Assembly (NCBI GenBank): GCA_964393605.1
Contig: CAYMUL010000008.1
Span: 1 to 64,000 of the forward strand
DNA: 64,000 nucleotides
DNA from: CAYMUL01 sp964393605
Lineage (GTDB): Bacteria > Bacteroidota > Ignavibacteria > Ignavibacteriales > Ignavibacteriaceae
Direction of reading: 5' to 3'
The position numbers and the translations under genes are program-made. This document shows positions 34,036-43,192 of this stretch, in pieces. The notes under the pieces are model-generated. The model saw only the letters and a list, made by a program, of their open reading frames with translations, was not told where the DNA came from and did not search any database. The number at the start of each line of letters is the position of its first letter. The stretch's first letter is position 1.

Positions 34036-35736
34036 TTATTTCACTAGTAACATTTTTTTAGTTTGCACAAACTCGCCGACGTGCAATTTGTAAAAATAAA
34101 TTCCGCTCGATAATTCAGATGTTGCAGTGAATGTAATTTCATATCTCCCCGAAGTTCGATATTCATCAACGAGAGTAGCAACTTCATTTCCAAGTACATC
34201 ATAAATTTTTAGTGTTTGCCAACTACTTACCGCAGAGTGCCAACTAATTTTTGTACTCGGGTTAAAAGGATTCGGATAATTTTGCTCTAAACTAAAATTT
34301 AATTCATGAGAAAAATCTTTTTGTGAAGTTGGAGGAGAATATCCTTTCAATTGTCCTCCGGTGCGTTGGGCATTTCCTTTATAAGTCAACCAAACATTTT
34401 CCGGTTTCCAAATTCCCGGAGTATCGTAACCATAAACTCTTCTGTTTAGTGAACCAGCAAAAATTTCTGTATCTCCGTCACCGTCAATATCTGCAACGGT
34501 TGGAGAAGTTTCAAATCCGGTTACGACGTGAACATTTTCTGCGATAAGTGGAAAACTCTGAACAAGATTTCCATTTTTATCGAACGCATAAATATTTCCT
34601 TTATTAGTTGGAGCGATTACATCGGGCAAACTATCGCCGCTGACATCAGCCATACAAACTGCGCCGTCAACCCATGTTGCAAAAACTTTTTGAGGAAAAT
34701 TTGAGAACAAAGTTCCGTCCAATTTATAAACCCAAACTTTTCCGCTATCAACTGCAACGCCTGTGCCGTACGCAAGTTCGGGAATTGAATCGCCATCCAT
34801 ATCTGCAATTGCAACACATGCGTAAGGATGCCCGCCATCAACCGGAAATGGAAAATTATTCAATAACGCACCCCGAAAATTGTATGCATAAATTCCATTC
34901 ACATTTGTGGAGATCGGTTTGATCTTAATTATTATTTCAAGTGTTCCGTCATTATCAAGATCATAAAGTGTTGGCGTGGCTCCGGTGGATGAATAAGAAT
35001 TATCGATGGGAAAACCACTTAACGATAATCCGTTAAGTTTGATTACATTAATTTGCGCAACAGTTGAGTCGGAAACTCTTCCTCCCGAAAGATAAACGAT
35101 CTCATAACTGCCGTCATTATCAATATCGCCGACAACAGGCGCGCTATCGCATCCGTAAGTGAATTGAATCGGGAAGTTCGGGAAGTTCACGAATGCTTGT
35201 CCGTTCCATTTAAAAACATGTAGTTGTGCATTTCCGTAAGGGGATTCGCGATCGAAAGACGTGATAATAATTTCTGTTGTTGAATCCCCATCCAAATCTA
35301 CTAAAGCAGGTGTTGTCGATTCCTTAATTGAGCCAACATTTATTGGTGCGCCGCCGAGTAATGTTCCGTCATGATTGTAAATAAAAATTTGTCCGTTCTC
35401 ATCTCCGAAAACTATATTCAATTTCCCATCACCGTCAACATCGCCAAAAGCACTGATTTCAATTGAGCCGGAGTTTTGCAAATTACCGGTGGCAATTGCA
35501 ACCGGGAATCCGCTTTGATAAGCACCGTTGGCTTTCCAAACGAAAAGTTCCGGAGTTGCAAAACTTTTTGTAACAGAAATATTCAGTATCCCGTCGTTGT
35601 CAATGTCAGCAATTGTCGGAGAATTGCTATAAAGCCCCCAATCACCGCTCGCCTGTCGGGGCCAGCCATATTGAAAGGGTATGGTTTGCGAGATTACACT
35701 TTGTGCTACAAGTAAAAATAAAATTATGTTTTTCAT
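34036..35736 (-). CDS. Secreted FG-GAP/VCBS-repeat protein with T9SS-type sorting domain
   Basis: This 566-aa exported protein has a signal peptide (about 1-17, ending VISQ). A seven-bladed integrin-like beta-propeller follows, made of FG-GAP repeats with calcium-binding DxDxDG loops (for example DIDNDGILNISV, DVDGDGKLNIVFG, DIDGDGDTEIFAG), spanning about residues 35-440. The C-terminal sorting domain (LEQNYPNPFNPSTK ... VQTKKMLLVK, about 485-566) is typical for type IX secretion. This sorting domain lacks the palindrome-coded insertion of the two at 12 and 14 kb and so shows the normal spacing. Likely a surface adhesin or binding protein. Confidence 0.88.
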   Translation of the reverse strand: MKNIILFLLVAQSVISQTIPFQYGWPRQASGDWGLYSNSPTIADIDNDGILNISVTKSFATPELFVWKANGAYQSGFPVAIATGNLQNSGSIEISAFGDVDGDGKLNIVFGDENGQIFIYNHDGTLLGGAPINVGSIKESTTPALVDLDGDSTTEIIITSFDRESPYGNAQLHVFKWNGQAFVNFPNFPIQFTYGCDSAPVVGDIDNDGSYEIVYLSGGRVSDSTVAQINVIKLNGLSLSGFPIDNSYSSTGATPTLYDLDNDGTLEIIIKIKPISTNVNGIYAYNFRGALLNNFPFPVDGGHPYACVAIADMDGDSIPELAYGTGVAVDSGKVWVYKLDGTLFSNFPQKVFATWVDGAVCMADVSGDSLPDVIAPTNKGNIYAFDKNGNLVQSFPLIAENVHVVTGFETSPTVADIDGDGDTEIFAGSLNRRVYGYDTPGIWKPENVWLTYKGNAQRTGGQLKGYSPPTSQKDFSHELNFSLEQNYPNPFNPSTKISWHSAVSSWQTLKIYDVLGNEVATLVDEYRTSGRYEITFTATSELSSGIYFYKLHVGEFVQTKKMLLVK

Positions 35737-35857
35737 TCAAAAAAAAATCCTTTTGTTAAAATAAAATTAATAATATTTGGAATAGGAATTGAAGAATACT
35801 TTTCAGTAAATTCGTTTCGTAAATTTGCAAATGAGATGATTTTTCATTGGTAATCTT

Positions 35858-36481
35858 TTGGTCAGAGAAATATTAATTTTTATCGGAAGTGTGATTTTCT
35901 TTTTTATCGGCTGTATAATTTACGGCATGATAATTCAGAGCGGAAAGCCATCGTTAGATGAAGCGATGGCGCAAAATAGTATTTCAAAACTTTCAAACGT
36001 AAATATTGTCATTCGAAGGCAATCTCAAATTTTGATGCTTTATTCAGACACAACTTTTATTAAACAATACACTGTAATTTTTGGACGCAACGGAAATTCC
36101 AAAACAAAAAAAGGAGATCTCGCAACTCCACGCGGTTCTTTTGAGATTTGCGGTATTGATTCTTCACAAAATTATTATAAGTTCATAAAATTTAATTTCC
36201 CAAATATTGAATACGCAAATGAAGCATTTCGAAATAAATTAATCTCGGAAGAAGTGTACAGTAATTTTGTTGAAGTATCTACGACAGGCGAGTGCCCAAA
36301 AAACAATCCGGCAATTTCCGAACCGATTGGTATTCATGGCTTCGGGAAGTTGAATTTCATATTTAAATATCTCCCGTTTTCAGTGAATTGGACTAACGGC
36401 TCGATTGGAATGAGCAACGAAGATTTAGATGAACTTTTAACCTGTGTATCGAAAGGAACTAAAATTGTCATTCAAGAATAA
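35858..36481 (+). CDS. YkuD-like L,D-transpeptidase-family protein with Cys-to-Ser change
   Basis: The 207-aa protein has an N-terminal membrane helix (about 5-25) and a YkuD domain (about 48-207). 'TKKGDLATPRGSFEI' and the IGIHGFG histidine motif are clear. The catalytic motif, normally (S/T)xGCxxx, reads NWTNGSIGMSNEDLDEL: Ser (codon TCG) replaces the nucleophilic cysteine. It may therefore be inactive as a cell-wall crosslinker, or use serine, or be a regulatory relative. The start is TTG at 35858, because an in-frame ATG upstream hits a stop. It overlaps the lipoprotein gene by 17 nt. Confidence 0.75.
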   Translation: MVREILIFIGSVIFFFIGCIIYGMIIQSGKPSLDEAMAQNSISKLSNVNIVIRRQSQILMLYSDTTFIKQYTVIFGRNGNSKTKKGDLATPRGSFEICGIDSSQNYYKFIKFNFPNIEYANEAFRNKLISEEVYSNFVEVSTTGECPKNNPAISEPIGIHGFGKLNFIFKYLPFSVNWTNGSIGMSNEDLDELLTCVSKGTKIVIQE

Positions 36482-37097
36482 TTTTTTTATTACAATTTTT
36501 GTCGCACTGATTTTATTCGCTCTGATATCCTGTTCGGATAAAAAAGATGACATTAAACAGATCGATTTCAGTGATGCAAACCAATTGAAACATTTTGCAA
36601 AGAATATCGCCGGCGATCAATTTAAATATGCGACTTACGAAAATTTTGATTCCGACACGATTAAAGAAATTGTTATCGGGCGCGAAATTGAAACCGAAGA
36701 TGAATGGGGAATAAAATTTTCTTTTTATTCAACAAAGCAAAATCGACAAGAAGTTTATACTACAATTCTTTTAGAGGGATCGTTCAACGGTGCTTCTGTT
36801 ATGCCGATGAAAGTTGCCGGTAAGGATCATCAACTTCTCTATTACAACAGCGGAGATTTTTTTCTTGGCTCAGGTGGCGGCGAAATTTTTACTTATGTGA
36901 TTGATTATGTTGACAAGAAAGTTCATGCGGCAAAATTATTCGTCGAAAGAAGCGGCGAAGCAAAATTACAAATACTAACCGATGGTCAGGAAGAAACTAT
37001 TGAAAATTATTTTATTACTTTTTATAAAAAAGAATATCCGGAATTGAGTATCATAACTAATAATTCCGAAGCGAAGAATGAACAGAGAAATCAATAA
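36465..37097 (+). CDS. Predicted lipoprotein of unknown function
   Basis: This 210-aa protein begins with a basic/hydrophobic segment ending in the lipobox FALISC, so it is probably lipidated at that cysteine and sits in the envelope. The rest (about 25-210) has no family I recognise; it is mixed alpha/beta with 'DSDTIKEIVIGREIETEDEWGI' and a glycine patch LGSGGGEIF. I start at TTG 36465 because AAGGA lies 7 nt upstream; an in-frame GTG at 36444 is possible. It overlaps both neighbours (YkuD-like upstream by 17 nt, Omp85-like downstream by 20 nt), so the three are surely cotranscribed. Confidence 0.7.
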   Translation: MSFKNNFFITIFVALILFALISCSDKKDDIKQIDFSDANQLKHFAKNIAGDQFKYATYENFDSDTIKEIVIGREIETEDEWGIKFSFYSTKQNRQEVYTTILLEGSFNGASVMPMKVAGKDHQLLYYNSGDFFLGSGGGEIFTYVIDYVDKKVHAAKLFVERSGEAKLQILTDGQEETIENYFITFYKKEYPELSIITNNSEAKNEQRNQ

Positions 37098-39087
37098 GAA
37101 CTTTCGAGTTATAAAATCTTTCTTTCTGTTTTTATTTCTTCTTGGCGGTTTTAATTTTACAGATGCACAGCAAGAAGAAAAATATGAATTAGCGGAAATA
37201 CTTTTTCAGGGTAACAAATCTTTTTCCGGTTCGTTTCTTAAAGAAATTGTTTATTCGGAAGAAACTCCTTTCTGGTTTTGGAAATTTTTAAATAGCTTTA
37301 CTAACTTCGGCAAAGAACCGGTTTATTTCGATAGTCTTTCAATTGAGGATGATTTAACTGCTTTGAGAGATTTCTATTATTCGAACGGTTTTTTCGATTC
37401 AAAATTTTCATATTATTATTCAATCGACTTTAACAACAAGGAAGTATTTCTTTCATTCATTATTGACGAAGGTGTTCCTTACACTTTCGATTATTTAAGA
37501 TTGAACGGTCTTACCAAACTCGAAAGCGATTTATTAAATAATATTATCGACTTATTTTCGGTGGATTCTACTAAACGATTCGCACAATCTTTTATCAAAG
37601 AAAATACAGACAAATCGACAATTCAACTTTTTAATAACGGTTACCTTTTCGCAAAACTGGATAGCACTGTAGTTGAAATTGATACACTAAAAAAACGGAC
37701 GGGTGTTTCGTTAAATTTTTTTACGGGAACTAAACACATAATATCAAGTTTGGAAGTTATAAAATCGGGGGAAGGGAGTGATTACGTTGAAACTGAACTT
37801 GTAAAAGATATTGTCGGAATAACAGAAGGAGACATTTATAGTCTCGAAAAAATTCGTCAAAGTCAGGTAAGACTATATCGGACAGGGTTATTCACCAACG
37901 TGGTTGTTTCACCAAAATATTCTGACACTTCCCACAGCACAGTACCTATTGAAGTTAATGGCGCAATCGGATTGATGAACGAATTCGCTCCAGAAATAAT
38001 TATGAACAACCAGCAGAATGCTTTCAATCTTGGTCTGGGTGGAAATTACGCTCGAAAAAATTTTTTAGGGAATGCACGCAAGTTGAATGTTTCGGGTTCA
38101 TTTGGTTTGCAAAACATTCTTGCAATTAATTATGCGAAAATTTTTACTAATTTCACTTTGAATGATTCAACTATACTTGGCTATTATGATGCGCGAATTA
38201 GGATTGAACAGCCGTATGTTTTTAATCGTCCCATTTTCGGAAATCTTATAGTTTATCAAAAAGTTGAAAAGCAAAAATTAGTGAACAGTTCACGTTTCGG
38301 TTCGTTAGTCGGGCTTGAATTCGAACTTCCCAGCTACACATTCATGAATTTTCTGAATACATATTACAACCTTGAATATACGCGTGAATCTTACTTGCGA
38401 AACGATTCGGTAATATCGAATCTGATTTCTGTTATTGGAGTTGAAACCCGTTCGCTTAAAGTTAATGATTTTATTTTTCCAACACGCGGATACAATCTTT
38501 CCCTTCTTTTTGAAGAAGCAAATTTACTCCCTTATTTAAGCGATGAAATTTTTAGAAATAATTCAAAGCGTCCGCTTTTTTATAAAACGCAAGTTAGCTT
38601 TTCAAATTATTTTTCTGTGAATAGACTTAACACAAGCATCATCGCAGAAAAAATACGTATCGGTTACATTCATACTTATCGCGGTGATGCAATCGATATT
38701 CCAATCAACAGAACCTTTTACGCGGGAGGAAGTAATTCCGTGCGCGGTTGGCGTGCGCGAGAATTGAGCAATACTTCCGACTCAACCAAAGTGCGCGGAG
38801 GTACTTTTTTACTTGAATCCTCTCTCGAATGGAGATTCAAATTTGGTGAAAATTTTGGATCGGCACTATTCCTCGATATTGGAAATACATGGGATGATGT
38901 TTCAGTTTTGCAATTCAAACAGTTCGGAGTTGCATCTGGATTTGGTTTAAGATTTTACACCCCTTTTGCCGCATTCAGAGTTGACTTTGGATTCAAAGCA
39001 TTTGACCCTGAAAATGATTTACCTTTCACGCGAAGAAAATTACTCGATGTTCTCGAATTTCATTTTGGAATTGGCGAAGCATTTTAA
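37078..39087 (+). CDS. BamA/TamA (Omp85) family outer-membrane protein
   Basis: The 669-aa protein has a signal peptide (about 5-30, ending FTDAQ), POTRA-like repeats (about 35-300, e.g. 'YELAEILFQGNKSFSGSFLKEIV' and 'GDIYSLEKIRQSQVRLYRTGLFTNVVV') and a 16-strand barrel domain (about 320-669). The conserved lid-lock motif appears as VRGWRAR in AGGSNSVRGWRAREL, and GSALFLDIGNTW is also typical. It is shorter than a housekeeping BamA, so it is more likely a TamA- or accessory-type Omp85. It is the third gene of an overlapping trio with a YkuD-like protein and a lipoprotein. Confidence 0.88.
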   Translation: MNREINKNFRVIKSFFLFLFLLGGFNFTDAQQEEKYELAEILFQGNKSFSGSFLKEIVYSEETPFWFWKFLNSFTNFGKEPVYFDSLSIEDDLTALRDFYYSNGFFDSKFSYYYSIDFNNKEVFLSFIIDEGVPYTFDYLRLNGLTKLESDLLNNIIDLFSVDSTKRFAQSFIKENTDKSTIQLFNNGYLFAKLDSTVVEIDTLKKRTGVSLNFFTGTKHIISSLEVIKSGEGSDYVETELVKDIVGITEGDIYSLEKIRQSQVRLYRTGLFTNVVVSPKYSDTSHSTVPIEVNGAIGLMNEFAPEIIMNNQQNAFNLGLGGNYARKNFLGNARKLNVSGSFGLQNILAINYAKIFTNFTLNDSTILGYYDARIRIEQPYVFNRPIFGNLIVYQKVEKQKLVNSSRFGSLVGLEFELPSYTFMNFLNTYYNLEYTRESYLRNDSVISNLISVIGVETRSLKVNDFIFPTRGYNLSLLFEEANLLPYLSDEIFRNNSKRPLFYKTQVSFSNYFSVNRLNTSIIAEKIRIGYIHTYRGDAIDIPINRTFYAGGSNSVRGWRARELSNTSDSTKVRGGTFLLESSLEWRFKFGENFGSALFLDIGNTWDDVSVLQFKQFGVASGFGLRFYTPFAAFRVDFGFKAFDPENDLPFTRRKLLDVLEFHFGIGEAF

Positions 39088-39140
39088 TTTTTATGCCCAA
39101 CTTGAATTCCTTATTTTAAGCAACCAAAAAAATAAAATTT

Positions 39141-40016
39141 ATGATAAATAGTATGACCGGCTTCGGAAAGAGCGTTGCGGCTGTTTCCGGCAGTATTTTT
39201 GAAATTGAAATTAAAAGTGTTAATCACCGATTTCTTGAAATTTCCCCTAAACTTCCAATCGCTTTGCAAAATTTGGAATATGAAATTAGAGAAATCATCA
39301 GAAGCAAAATTCATCGCGGAAAAATTTATCTCTTCATTTCTTTAAAGAATAATTTTACCGAAAACTCTTCGCAAAATCTCGATCTTAAAACGGCGGACGG
39401 AATTTATAATTCTATTCTACAGTTGAAATCCCATCTTAAAATTGAAGAGGATATTAAACTTTCTCATCTGCTCATGTTCAAAGAAATTTTTTACAAAGAA
39501 GCCGAAGAATTATCTGAAGAACAATTTACCCAACTTAAGAACGGAATTCACACAGCATTGGATGCGATGATAGTTATGCGCTCCAAAGAAGGTGCCGAAT
39601 TAAAAAGGGATATAAAGGAAAAACTCGCTTCTATAGAAAATTCTATTATGGAAATTAAAAGACTCCACAAAGAAAACTTAACGGAGTATTTGGACCGCTT
39701 CAGAACGAGAGCAAATGAATTGTTGCAAAATATTTCTATAAAAAACGAAAGACTTGAAGAAGAACTTGCATTGTTAACGGAAAAATCTGATATCAGCGAG
39801 GAAATAGTGCGCCTCGAAAGCCACATTAAATATTTTCATGATACATTAAAAAACGGTAATGAAGTCGGAAGAAAATTAAATTTCATTTGTCAGGAATTAC
39901 ACCGCGAAGCAAACACTATCTCGTCAAAATCGATTTCACCGGAAGTAATTCATCAAAGCGTTTCAATGCGTGAAGACATAGAGAAAATCCGCGAACAGGT
40001 TCAGAACATAGAATAA
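39141..40016 (+). CDS. yicC: YicC family endoribonuclease
   Basis: The 291-aa protein starts MINSMTGFGKS, the hallmark of YicC/YloC. A C-terminal helical domain contains 'RLESHIKYFHDTLKNGNEVGRKLNFICQELHREANTI', also characteristic. Family members are RNases acting on small or structured RNAs. The next gene, gmk, follows after 2 nt, then rpoZ; yicC-gmk-rpoZ is a common arrangement in bacteria, which supports the assignment. Confidence 0.93.
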   Translation: MINSMTGFGKSVAAVSGSIFEIEIKSVNHRFLEISPKLPIALQNLEYEIREIIRSKIHRGKIYLFISLKNNFTENSSQNLDLKTADGIYNSILQLKSHLKIEEDIKLSHLLMFKEIFYKEAEELSEEQFTQLKNGIHTALDAMIVMRSKEGAELKRDIKEKLASIENSIMEIKRLHKENLTEYLDRFRTRANELLQNISIKNERLEEELALLTEKSDISEEIVRLESHIKYFHDTLKNGNEVGRKLNFICQELHREANTISSKSISPEVIHQSVSMREDIEKIREQVQNIE

Positions 40017-40018
40017 AT

Positions 40019-40588
40019 ATGAAACGCGGAAAGATACTTGTAATTACTGCGCCAAGCGGTACGGGGAAAACTACAATCATTAAAAGAATTTTGCCCTTTT
40101 TGAAAAATGTTACTTTCTCTGTCTCCGCTACAACAAGAAAGCAACGACCGGGAGAAATTGACGGTGTTGATTATTTTTTTGTAACTATGGAAACATTTCA
40201 AGAGCAAATTCAAAAAAACGAATTTGTCGAATGGCAAAATTTTTACGACAATTATTACGGGACGTATAAAAAAGTAATCGAAGATACAATCTCAGCCGGA
40301 AAAAATATTTTACTTGACGTTGAAGTTAAAGGCGCGCTGAACTTAAAAGAAATTTTCCCGGACTCGCGGTTAATTTTTATACTGCCGCCAAGCATTACAG
40401 AATTGGAAAAACGGCTTGAAACGCGAAATACCGAAACCGGGGCTGGCCTTCAAAAACGTATCCGGCGCGCAAAAATGGAATTGAGTCTTAAGGATAAATT
40501 TGATTATTTTGTGCCCAACAATAATTTAGAATATGCAAGCGAAGAACTTAAAAATTTGATAAACGATTTAATTGAAAAGGAGAATTAA
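40019..40588 (+). CDS. gmk: Guanylate kinase
   Basis: This 189-aa enzyme phosphorylates GMP to GDP. The P-loop is APSGTGKTTI near residue 10. The GMP-binding region 'SVSATTRKQRPGEIDGVDYFFV' and the lid 'RNTETGAGLQKRIRRAK' are in place. It lies 2 nt after yicC and 3 nt before rpoZ. Length is normal. Confidence 0.96.
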   Translation: MKRGKILVITAPSGTGKTTIIKRILPFLKNVTFSVSATTRKQRPGEIDGVDYFFVTMETFQEQIQKNEFVEWQNFYDNYYGTYKKVIEDTISAGKNILLDVEVKGALNLKEIFPDSRLIFILPPSITELEKRLETRNTETGAGLQKRIRRAKMELSLKDKFDYFVPNNNLEYASEELKNLINDLIEKEN

Positions 40589-40591
40589 AAA

Positions 40592-40882
40592 ATGGCTATA
40601 GAAACAATCGACTTAAGAGAGATTGATAAGAATGCGGCTAACGTGTATGAAGCAATTATCATTAGCGGAAAAAAAGCACGACAGATTAACGATGACAGAA
40701 AAATTGAATTCGGCGCATTACTATCAACAGTACCAAATCAGAACACAGATGATGAGAGTGAGGATTTCGATAACCCGGCTCAATCTCAAATAAGTGATAA
40801 ATTTGAGAAACGTCCAAAACCACATATTGAGGCACTCGATCAACTATTGCAACGTCAGGTTAAATTTCGTTACAGAGATTAA
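40592..40882 (+). CDS. rpoZ: DNA-directed RNA polymerase omega subunit
   Basis: This 96-aa omega subunit has the RPB6-like core: 'AANVYEAIIISGKKARQIND' at about residues 14-33 and the following 'RKIEFGALLSTVPN' segment. The form with an N-terminal ETIDLREIDK is that of the Bacteroidota/Ignavibacteria lineage. It follows gmk in one operon and is followed by a terminator at 40913-40950. It promotes assembly of RNA polymerase around beta'. Confidence 0.92.
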   Translation: MAIETIDLREIDKNAANVYEAIIISGKKARQINDDRKIEFGALLSTVPNQNTDDESEDFDNPAQSQISDKFEKRPKPHIEALDQLLQRQVKFRYRD

Positions 40883-40912
40883 TATAATTGTATAAAAATT
40901 CTTACCGAATTC

Positions 40913-40950
40913 CCGGATTCAGGAGTGAAACTCTGAATCCGGTTTTCTTT
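40913..40950 (+). terminator. Rho-independent terminator after rpoZ
   Basis: CCGGATTCAG (40913-40922) pairs with CTGAATCCGG (40933-40942) and is followed by TTTTCTTTTTT. It ends the yicC-gmk-rpoZ unit before the uracil-DNA glycosylase gene. Confidence 0.85.
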
Positions 40951-40975
40951 TTTAAAACAATCAACAAAGCTTTTT

Positions 40976-41707
40976 ATGTTTAAGAATGAAGTTATCGAAG
41001 CATTAAAAGTTCAAAAAGAAATTTTTGGAGATGATCTTTTCACAGAAAGAATTGAAGTGAAACTAACTAAAAAACAAGAACCTGCTAAAGTAGTGAAAAC
41101 AGAGTCTACATCGGTAGAATTTCAATCAGCAAAAGATTTGAATCAACTTAACTCGATGATTTCCGGTTGTTTGAAATGCAGACTTGGAAAAACGAGAAAG
41201 AATTTTGTCTTCGGCGTTGGCAATCCGGATGCAGATATAATGTTCGTCGGCGAAGGTCCCGGCGCGGATGAGGATGAACAGGGTGAACCATTCGTTGGCA
41301 GAGCGGGAAAACTATTGAACGATATTATCGCCGCCATAAAATTGAAAAGAGAAGATGTGTACATTGCAAATATTGTGAAGTGCAGACCTCCGGCAAATCG
41401 CGTTCCTGAAAAAGATGAAATGGAATGTTGCATTCCTTACTTGCAAAAACAAATTGAACTTGTAAAACCGAAGTACATTGTCTGTCTTGGTGCAACCGCC
41501 GCTTTAGGATTGTTAAATCATAAAGGTTCGCTTGCAAGTATGCGGCAAAAATTTCATGAGTATATGAATACAAAAGTTTTGGTTACGTATCACCCTGCCG
41601 CGTTATTAAGAAATGCAAATTACAAAAGACCGACATGGGAAGATTTTAAAATGCTTCGCAGAAATTATGATGAAGAAGTTTTAAAACAACCGAGCGAATT
41701 TCAATAA
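40976..41707 (+). CDS. Uracil-DNA glycosylase, type 4 (iron-sulfur)
   Basis: This 243-aa family 4 UDG excises uracil from DNA. Cluster cysteines include C65 and C68 (GCLKC) and the later ones in VKCRPPANR and MECC. The catalytic motif GEGPGADEDEQGEPFVGR and the C-terminal VTYHPAALLRN loop are intact. An N-terminal ~50-residue extension (VIEALKVQKEIFGDDLFTE) precedes the core, as often seen in this phylum. It sits between rpoZ and dnaB, 36 nt before the latter. Confidence 0.94.
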   Translation: MFKNEVIEALKVQKEIFGDDLFTERIEVKLTKKQEPAKVVKTESTSVEFQSAKDLNQLNSMISGCLKCRLGKTRKNFVFGVGNPDADIMFVGEGPGADEDEQGEPFVGRAGKLLNDIIAAIKLKREDVYIANIVKCRPPANRVPEKDEMECCIPYLQKQIELVKPKYIVCLGATAALGLLNHKGSLASMRQKFHEYMNTKVLVTYHPAALLRNANYKRPTWEDFKMLRRNYDEEVLKQPSEFQ

Positions 41708-41743
41708 AATTTTGTATGTTGAAGTGAAATAATTTTCAGATTC

Positions 41744-43192
41744 ATGGCTAAACGAAAAGAAACATCAACGGAATTACAATTACTTAAAACGGCATCGGTA
41801 CAGCCGCCATCTGCGCCTGAAATCGAGATGGCTGTTCTCGGCGCAATGCTGCTGGATAGTGCCGCAGTTCCCCGCGCAATCGAATTACTACAAGCTGATT
41901 CTTTCACACTTGCCGCGCACAAAAATATTTTTGAAGCAATTGTTTCGCTATTCGAAGCAAACGAAGCCGTTGATACTGTTACTGTCTACGAAGAATTGAA
42001 AAAGCAGGATAAGATTGAAGAAGTCGGCGGGGCGGCATATCTTTCAAAACTTACTCAAGAAATTTCAAGCGCATCCAATCTTCAATATCATGCAAAGATT
42101 ATTCTTGAAAAAGCTATCATGAGAAGATTGGTTACTTCCGCGCACGAGATAGCCGCGAAAGCTTACGAAGCAAAAGATGATGCCTTCGACATGCTCGATT
42201 TTGCCGAAAGAAAAATTTTCGAAATTACAGAACGCTACCTCCACCGCTCATATCAAAACATGGAATACGCATTGCGCGAAGCGATGGAGTACATCGAAGC
42301 GATTCATTCCCAACAAATTAAAAAGAATGTTGTTCCAACCGGATTTATAGATCTCGACGACAAACTCGGCGGTGGTTTTCAAAAATCTGATTTGATAATT
42401 ATTGCCGCACGTCCTTCGATGGGAAAAACAGCACTCGCACTTTCTATGGCGCGCAACGCCGCCGTTGCTTATGAAAAAGGTATAGCGATTTTCTCCCTTG
42501 AAATGTCAACAATACAATTGATTCTTCGGTTAATAAGCGCCGAAGGTAGTTTGGATGCACATAAATTGAGGACGGGAAAACTCCCTGCTTCCGAAGGACC
42601 TCGATTGGCAAAAACTTACAGAAAACTTTTTAAAGCACCTATTTATATTGATGACACTCCTGCGCAAACTATTTTGGAAGTACGAGCAAAAGCGAGAAGA
42701 CTTAAACATGAAAAACAAATTGATCTTATCGTGATTGATTATCTTCAACTGATGCAGGGACCCGAACACATGTCGCGCGATAGCCGTGAGCGAGAAATTT
42801 CGCACATCTCCCGTTCATTAAAAGCACTTGCTAAGGAACTCGATATTCCAGTTGTTGCTCTTGCACAGCTAAACAGAATGGTGGAATCAAGAACAGATAA
42901 ACGTCCGCAGCTATCCGATTTGCGTGAGTCCGGCTCTATTGAACAGGATGCAGACGTTGTGCTTTTTATTTACCGCGCAGAAAAATATAAACATGAAGAA
43001 GAAAATGAGGAATCGATAAAAGGCGTTGCAGAAATTATTATTGCGAAACAACGAAACGGACCAACAGGTGAAGTTAAGTTGAAATTCACAGATACTTACG
43101 CAAGGTTTGATAATTTAGACCAATTCCGTTCCCAACTTACGGATGGTACTCCTATTCAACTCGATAACGAAATTGAGGAAAGTATAATATGA
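41744..43192 (+). CDS. dnaB: Replicative DNA helicase
   Basis: This 482-aa DnaB has the N-terminal domain (about 25-130: PPSAPEIEMAVLGAMLLDS), a linker helix and the RecA-like C-terminal ATPase. The ATPase carries Walker A RPSMGKTALAL (about residue 222-232), Walker B IDLIVIDYLQLM, and the H4 loop 'LAQLNRMVESRTDKRPQLSDLRESGSIEQDAD'. The first gene downstream starts 4 nt inside its end (43189). No intein or insertion is present. It forms the hexamer that unwinds the replication fork. Confidence 0.97.
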   Translation: MAKRKETSTELQLLKTASVQPPSAPEIEMAVLGAMLLDSAAVPRAIELLQADSFTLAAHKNIFEAIVSLFEANEAVDTVTVYEELKKQDKIEEVGGAAYLSKLTQEISSASNLQYHAKIILEKAIMRRLVTSAHEIAAKAYEAKDDAFDMLDFAERKIFEITERYLHRSYQNMEYALREAMEYIEAIHSQQIKKNVVPTGFIDLDDKLGGGFQKSDLIIIAARPSMGKTALALSMARNAAVAYEKGIAIFSLEMSTIQLILRLISAEGSLDAHKLRTGKLPASEGPRLAKTYRKLFKAPIYIDDTPAQTILEVRAKARRLKHEKQIDLIVIDYLQLMQGPEHMSRDSREREISHISRSLKALAKELDIPVVALAQLNRMVESRTDKRPQLSDLRESGSIEQDADVVLFIYRAEKYKHEEENEESIKGVAEIIIAKQRNGPTGEVKLKFTDTYARFDNLDQFRSQLTDGTPIQLDNEIEESII

